Assembly (NCBI GenBank): GCA_002378665.1
Contig: DFSO01000087.1
Span: 40,026 to 47,998, forward strand
Source of the DNA: Loktanella sp. UBA3435
GTDB taxonomy: Bacteria; Pseudomonadota; Alphaproteobacteria; Rhodobacterales; Rhodobacteraceae
Length of the DNA stretch: 7,973 nucleotides
Reading direction: 5' to 3'
This document shows positions 4,934-7,973 of the stretch, piece after piece; the stretch's first letter is position 1; every line of letters begins with the position of its first letter. The notes beneath the pieces were generated by a model that was not told the DNA's origin, did not search any database, and saw only the letters and a program-made list of their open reading frames with translations. A program made the position numbers and the translations under genes.

Positions 4934-7567
4934 ATGAGCACCGCGACACCGACGACCACGCCGATGATGGCGCAATACCTTGAACTCAAGGCCGGATATC
5001 CTGACGCCTTGTTGTTTTATCGCATGGGCGATTTTTACGAGATGTTCTTTGACGATGCCGTTGCTGCAAGTGCGGCGCTTGATATTGCGCTCACGAAACG
5101 CGGGAAGCATCTGGATCAGGACATACCAATGTGTGGTGTGCCACATCATGCCGCCGAAGGGTATTTTCTGACGCTGATCCGCAAGGGGTTTCGCGTGGCT
5201 GTTTGCGAACAGATGGAAAGCCCTGCGGAGGCGAAAAAGCGCGGTGCGAAATCGGTGGTGCGACGCGATGTTGTGCGGTTGGTGACACCCGGAACGCTGA
5301 CCGAGGATTCACTTTTGGATGCGCGTCGCCATAATTATCTGGCCGCTTACGCCGATGTGCGTGGCGAGGGTGCGCTTGCGTGGATCGATATCTCGACGGG
5401 ATCGTTTCACGTGATGAATTGCCCCCGTGTGACGCTTGGGCCGGAACTGGCGCGATTGACGCCAAAGGAGGTGATCCTTGTTGATGGATCCGAGAGCGAT
5501 TACGCCGAGTTAGTGTCTGATTCCGGCGCTGCGCTGACCACTTTGGGTGGTGCCGCGTTTGATAGCACAGCTGGTGAAAAGCGGCTGAAGACCTTGTTTA
5601 AGGTTGGGTCACTGGATGCCTTTGGCACGTTTGACCGCGCGCAGATTTCGGCAATGTCGGCTGTCGCGGAATATATCGAGATCACGCAAAAGGGGAACCT
5701 GCCGCTGGTGCGCCCACCCGTGATTGAGGGCCAAGCGACGACGGTGCAGATTGACGCGGCGACGCGGCGGTCCTTGGAGTTGACGCGTGGAACAGAGGGG
5801 GGGCGTGCGGGATCACTTTTATCCGCGATTGATCGGACTGTGACGGCTGGCGGGGCGCGATTGTTGGAGCGACGTTTGTCGAGCCCGTCTTGTGCGCTTT
5901 CCGTGATTTCGGAGCGGCAAGATAGCATTGCGTTTTTGGTTGAGAATGCGCGTTTGGCTGCGGACTTGCGTGATGGGCTGCGCAGTGTGCATGATTTGGA
6001 TCGGGCTTTGTCACGTTTGGCGCTGGATCGTGGTGGACCGCGTGACATGACGGCGATCCGCAATACGTTAGGGCAGGCCGAAGCGTTGCAGCGGAGGTTG
6101 CCTACGGAATTGCCAAGTGAATTGAAAAATGCGCGTGCTGCTTTGGATGGGCATGATGGGCTGTTGAGCTTGCTCGACAATGCACTTGTGGCTGAGCCTC
6201 CGTTATTGTCCCGCGATGGCGGGTTTATTGCAGCTTCGTTTGATGAAGAGTTGGATGAGGTGCGTAAACTGCGCGACGAAGGGCGGTCTGTTGTTGCGGC
6301 GATGCAAGCAGGTTTTATCGAGGTCACAGGAATTTCAGCGTTGAAGATCAAGCACAACAATGTGCTTGGATACTTCATCGAGACGACGGCGACCCATGCG
6401 GAAAAGATGCTGGCGCCGCCGCTAAATGAGACGTTTATCCACAGGCAGACCACGGCGAACCAAGTGCGGTTTACAACTGTCGAATTGTCCGAGATCGAGA
6501 CGCGAATTTTGAATGCGGGCGGTCGTGCGCTTGAGATTGAAAAACGCCTTTATCAGAGTCTAACACAGGCGATTATTGATCAGGCGGGACCAATCGGCGC
6601 ATTGGCGCGTGCCTTGGCGGAGTTTGATGTCGCAGTTGGCTTGGCGCATCTAGCAGCCATCGAAAATTGGGCGCGGCCTGTGATTGACGACAGTCGCGCG
6701 TTTGAAATTTCGGGCGGACGACATCCTGTTGTTGAGGCGGCTTTGCAGAAGGCGGGCACGCCTTTTGTCGCCAATGATTGTGATCTGAGCGGCACGCCGA
6801 TTTGGCTGCTGACCGGTCCGAACATGGCGGGTAAGTCGACGTTCTTGCGGCAGAATGCGCTGATTGCAATTTTGGCGCAGATGGGTGGCTATGTACCCGC
6901 GAGGTCCGCCCATATTGGCATTGTTAGCCAGATATTTAGCCGCGTTGGTGCATCGGATGATCTGGCCAAGGGTCGTTCCACGTTTATGGTCGAGATGGTC
7001 GAGACGGCGGCGATTTTGAACCAAGCGGATGATCGGGCGCTGGTGATCTTGGATGAGATCGGGCGCGGTACGGCAACCTATGACGGTTTGTCGATTGCAT
7101 GGGCGACGTTGGAACATTTACACGATGTGAACCGATGCCGCGCATTGTTTGCCACGCATTACCACGAGATGTCGCAGCTTTCCAACAAGCTGGAGGGCGT
7201 CGATAACGCCACGGTTTCGGTCAAGGAATGGGAAGGCGACGTGATCTTTCTGCATGAGGTCAAGAAAGGCACGGCGGATCGCAGTTACGGGGTGCAGGTG
7301 GCGCGATTGGCAGGCCTGCCTCAGGTCGTTGTGGAACGTGCAAAAATTGTGCTGGAAGCCTTGGAAAAGGGCGAGCGGGAAGGTGGATCGGCGCGCAAGG
7401 CGATTGTCGATGACCTGCCGCTGTTTTCGGCGACGGCAGCACCTGCGCCAGTGAAGACGAAGCCATCGCAGGTTGAAGGGCGTTTGAAGACCGTTTTACC
7501 TGATGAGTTGACGCCGAAAGAGGCATTGGCTTTGATCTATGAGTTGCGGGATTTGTTGGAGAAGTGA
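4934..7567 (+). CDS. mutS: DNA mismatch repair protein MutS
   Basis: The product has 877 residues, full length for MutS1. It binds base mismatches and small loops and, with ATP, recruits MutL. The mismatch-contacting motif is intact: MGDFYEMFF gives F34-Y35-E36, equivalent to Phe36 and Glu38 of E. coli. The connector and lever/clamp regions span about 110-590. The ATPase carries Walker A GPNMAGKST (628-636), Walker B LVILDEIGRGT (703-713, D707/E708) and the H-loop FATHYHEM (739-746). The DNA-stacking and dimer elements TYDGLSIAWATLEHLH and DRSYGVQVARLAGLP follow. DLPLF at 827-831 fits a beta-clamp-binding pentapeptide, and the tail LTPKEALALIYELRDLLE matches the C-terminal oligomerization domain. 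No frameshift or missing motif, so mismatch repair should be functional here. It is divergent from maeB; its stop is one base from the end of the convergent disrupted gene. Confidence 0.98.
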   Translation: MSTATPTTTPMMAQYLELKAGYPDALLFYRMGDFYEMFFDDAVAASAALDIALTKRGKHLDQDIPMCGVPHHAAEGYFLTLIRKGFRVAVCEQMESPAEAKKRGAKSVVRRDVVRLVTPGTLTEDSLLDARRHNYLAAYADVRGEGALAWIDISTGSFHVMNCPRVTLGPELARLTPKEVILVDGSESDYAELVSDSGAALTTLGGAAFDSTAGEKRLKTLFKVGSLDAFGTFDRAQISAMSAVAEYIEITQKGNLPLVRPPVIEGQATTVQIDAATRRSLELTRGTEGGRAGSLLSAIDRTVTAGGARLLERRLSSPSCALSVISERQDSIAFLVENARLAADLRDGLRSVHDLDRALSRLALDRGGPRDMTAIRNTLGQAEALQRRLPTELPSELKNARAALDGHDGLLSLLDNALVAEPPLLSRDGGFIAASFDEELDEVRKLRDEGRSVVAAMQAGFIEVTGISALKIKHNNVLGYFIETTATHAEKMLAPPLNETFIHRQTTANQVRFTTVELSEIETRILNAGGRALEIEKRLYQSLTQAIIDQAGPIGALARALAEFDVAVGLAHLAAIENWARPVIDDSRAFEISGGRHPVVEAALQKAGTPFVANDCDLSGTPIWLLTGPNMAGKSTFLRQNALIAILAQMGGYVPARSAHIGIVSQIFSRVGASDDLAKGRSTFMVEMVETAAILNQADDRALVILDEIGRGTATYDGLSIAWATLEHLHDVNRCRALFATHYHEMSQLSNKLEGVDNATVSVKEWEGDVIFLHEVKKGTADRSYGVQVARLAGLPQVVVERAKIVLEALEKGEREGGSARKAIVDDLPLFSATAAPAPVKTKPSQVEGRLKTVLPDELTPKEALALIYELRDLLEK

Positions 7568-7568
7568 T

Positions 7569-7973
7569 CTACCAGCTTCCCGATGCACCGCCGCCACCTC
7601 CGCCGCTAAATCCACTCCCCGATGAACTATTGTCCGAGATCATGGGTAGAATTTTGAAGACCGAGTAACGTTCATTGCAGTGATTGCACTGGAAATCCGT
7701 GCGGCGTTCGCCTGCGCTATGTCGCGTTGGAGTGTGTGTCACAGCACTGCCGTAGCTTTCGAGGGTGTTGTATCCACATGTCTTGCAGAGCTTTTGTTTA
7801 CTAAACTAGCGGCGGAACCCTTTGATCGTCACGTGATCGCATTCGCGGCAGACCCAGACGTCATATTCCTTGGAGGCGAGCTCTTCTTCTTTGATTTGGC
7901 CAGAGGTGAGGTGCTTATGCTCGTATTCATCCAGCACGCGCGGCATTCATGAGCTGTCGTTCGGGCAACGGCG
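7569..7973 (-). pseudogene. Disrupted C-terminal part of a TPM-domain-type protein with zinc ribbon and Gly/Ser-rich tail
   Basis: No open gene covers this stretch, yet one minus-strand frame reads as protein. From the window edge it gives RRCPNDSS, stop TGA (7949-7947), then MPRVLDEYEHKHLTSGQ, an acidic stretch, YDVWVCRECDHVTIKGFRR, stop TAG (7808-7806), then FSKQKLCKTCGYNTLESYG, later FQCNHCNERYSVF, and finally SGFSGGGGGGASGSW with a genuine stop at 7571-7569. The pairs CREC/CKTC and a further CNHC are zinc-ribbon-like, and the GASGSW ending is typical of TPM-domain (YgcG-like) membrane-associated proteins. The TAG sits where relatives, as I recall them, have Trp before Phe-Ser, so a single TGG to TAG change explains it. 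The upstream TGA could come from several codons. The TPM domain and membrane segments would lie beyond the right edge. Alternatives are sequencing errors or stop suppression. The family assignment is from memory of the tail and ribbon pattern. Confidence 0.72.

Noticed and set aside
4807..4989. Upstream extension of maeB by 61 residues
   Set aside because: It would overlap the first codons of mutS, the extra residues do not look like malic enzyme, and a good Shine-Dalgarno precedes the ATG at 4806.
5500..6453. A 317-codon open frame on the minus strand opposite mutS
   Set aside because: It lies wholly inside the MutS core, is rich in Ser/Arg/Pro as antisense shadows are, and has no motif.
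7678..7691. Perfect short inverted repeat CAGTG-ATTG-CACTG
   Set aside because: It falls within the CNHC zinc-ribbon codons of the disrupted gene and has only a 5-bp stem with no T-run, so it is not a terminator and is likely chance.
1..7973. Search for a new defence, mobile or RNA-based system
   Set aside because: All long stretches are covered by recognised housekeeping genes or one decaying gene; no repeats arrays, integrase, transposase, reverse transcriptase, toxin-antitoxin pair or structured RNA is visible.

Overview
The window reads as an ordinary chromosomal housekeeping segment from an alphaproteobacterium, most likely a Rhodobacteraceae/Roseobacter-group organism. The basis is the protein style (the MutS, hybrid malic enzyme and class IV aminotransferase sequences), the moderately GC-rich composition by eye, and the divergent mutS/maeB pair, which I recall from that group. 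The genus cannot be fixed from the sequence alone. No tRNA, rRNA, CRISPR array, insertion sequence, phage gene or transfer signature was found.

Layout from left to right. (1) On the minus strand at 1-896 is a class IV (fold type IV) PLP aminotransferase, cut at its C-terminus by the window edge. (2) Divergent from it, on the plus strand at 1033-1692, is an exported peptide-methionine sulfoxide reductase, MsrA, with a signal peptide. (3) Converging on msrA and overlapping its end by 11 bp is a minus-strand pair. Hybrid malic enzyme (maeB, 2548-4806) is followed by ribokinase (rbsK, 1682-2548), and the two are joined by a TAATG stop/start overlap. (4) Divergent from maeB across 127 bp is mutS (4934-7567, plus strand). 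(5) Converging on mutS with a single base between the stop codons is the C-terminal part of a minus-strand gene. It encodes two CxxC pairs of a zinc ribbon and a Gly/Ser tail ending GASGSW, and it carries two in-frame stop codons (7947-7949 and 7806-7808). It looks like a decaying TPM-domain-type protein gene.

How the genes relate. maeB and rbsK are very probably one transcript with coupled translation, tying carbon flux at malate/pyruvate to entry of ribose into the pentose phosphate pool. MsrA (oxidized-protein repair) and MutS (mismatch repair) are independent maintenance functions. I see no single multi-gene system that would count as a new biological system. The two points most worth a second look are the aminotransferase, where the usual PLP-pyridine Glu is Thr199 and the Lys context is unusual, and the doubly interrupted zinc-ribbon gene at the right edge.
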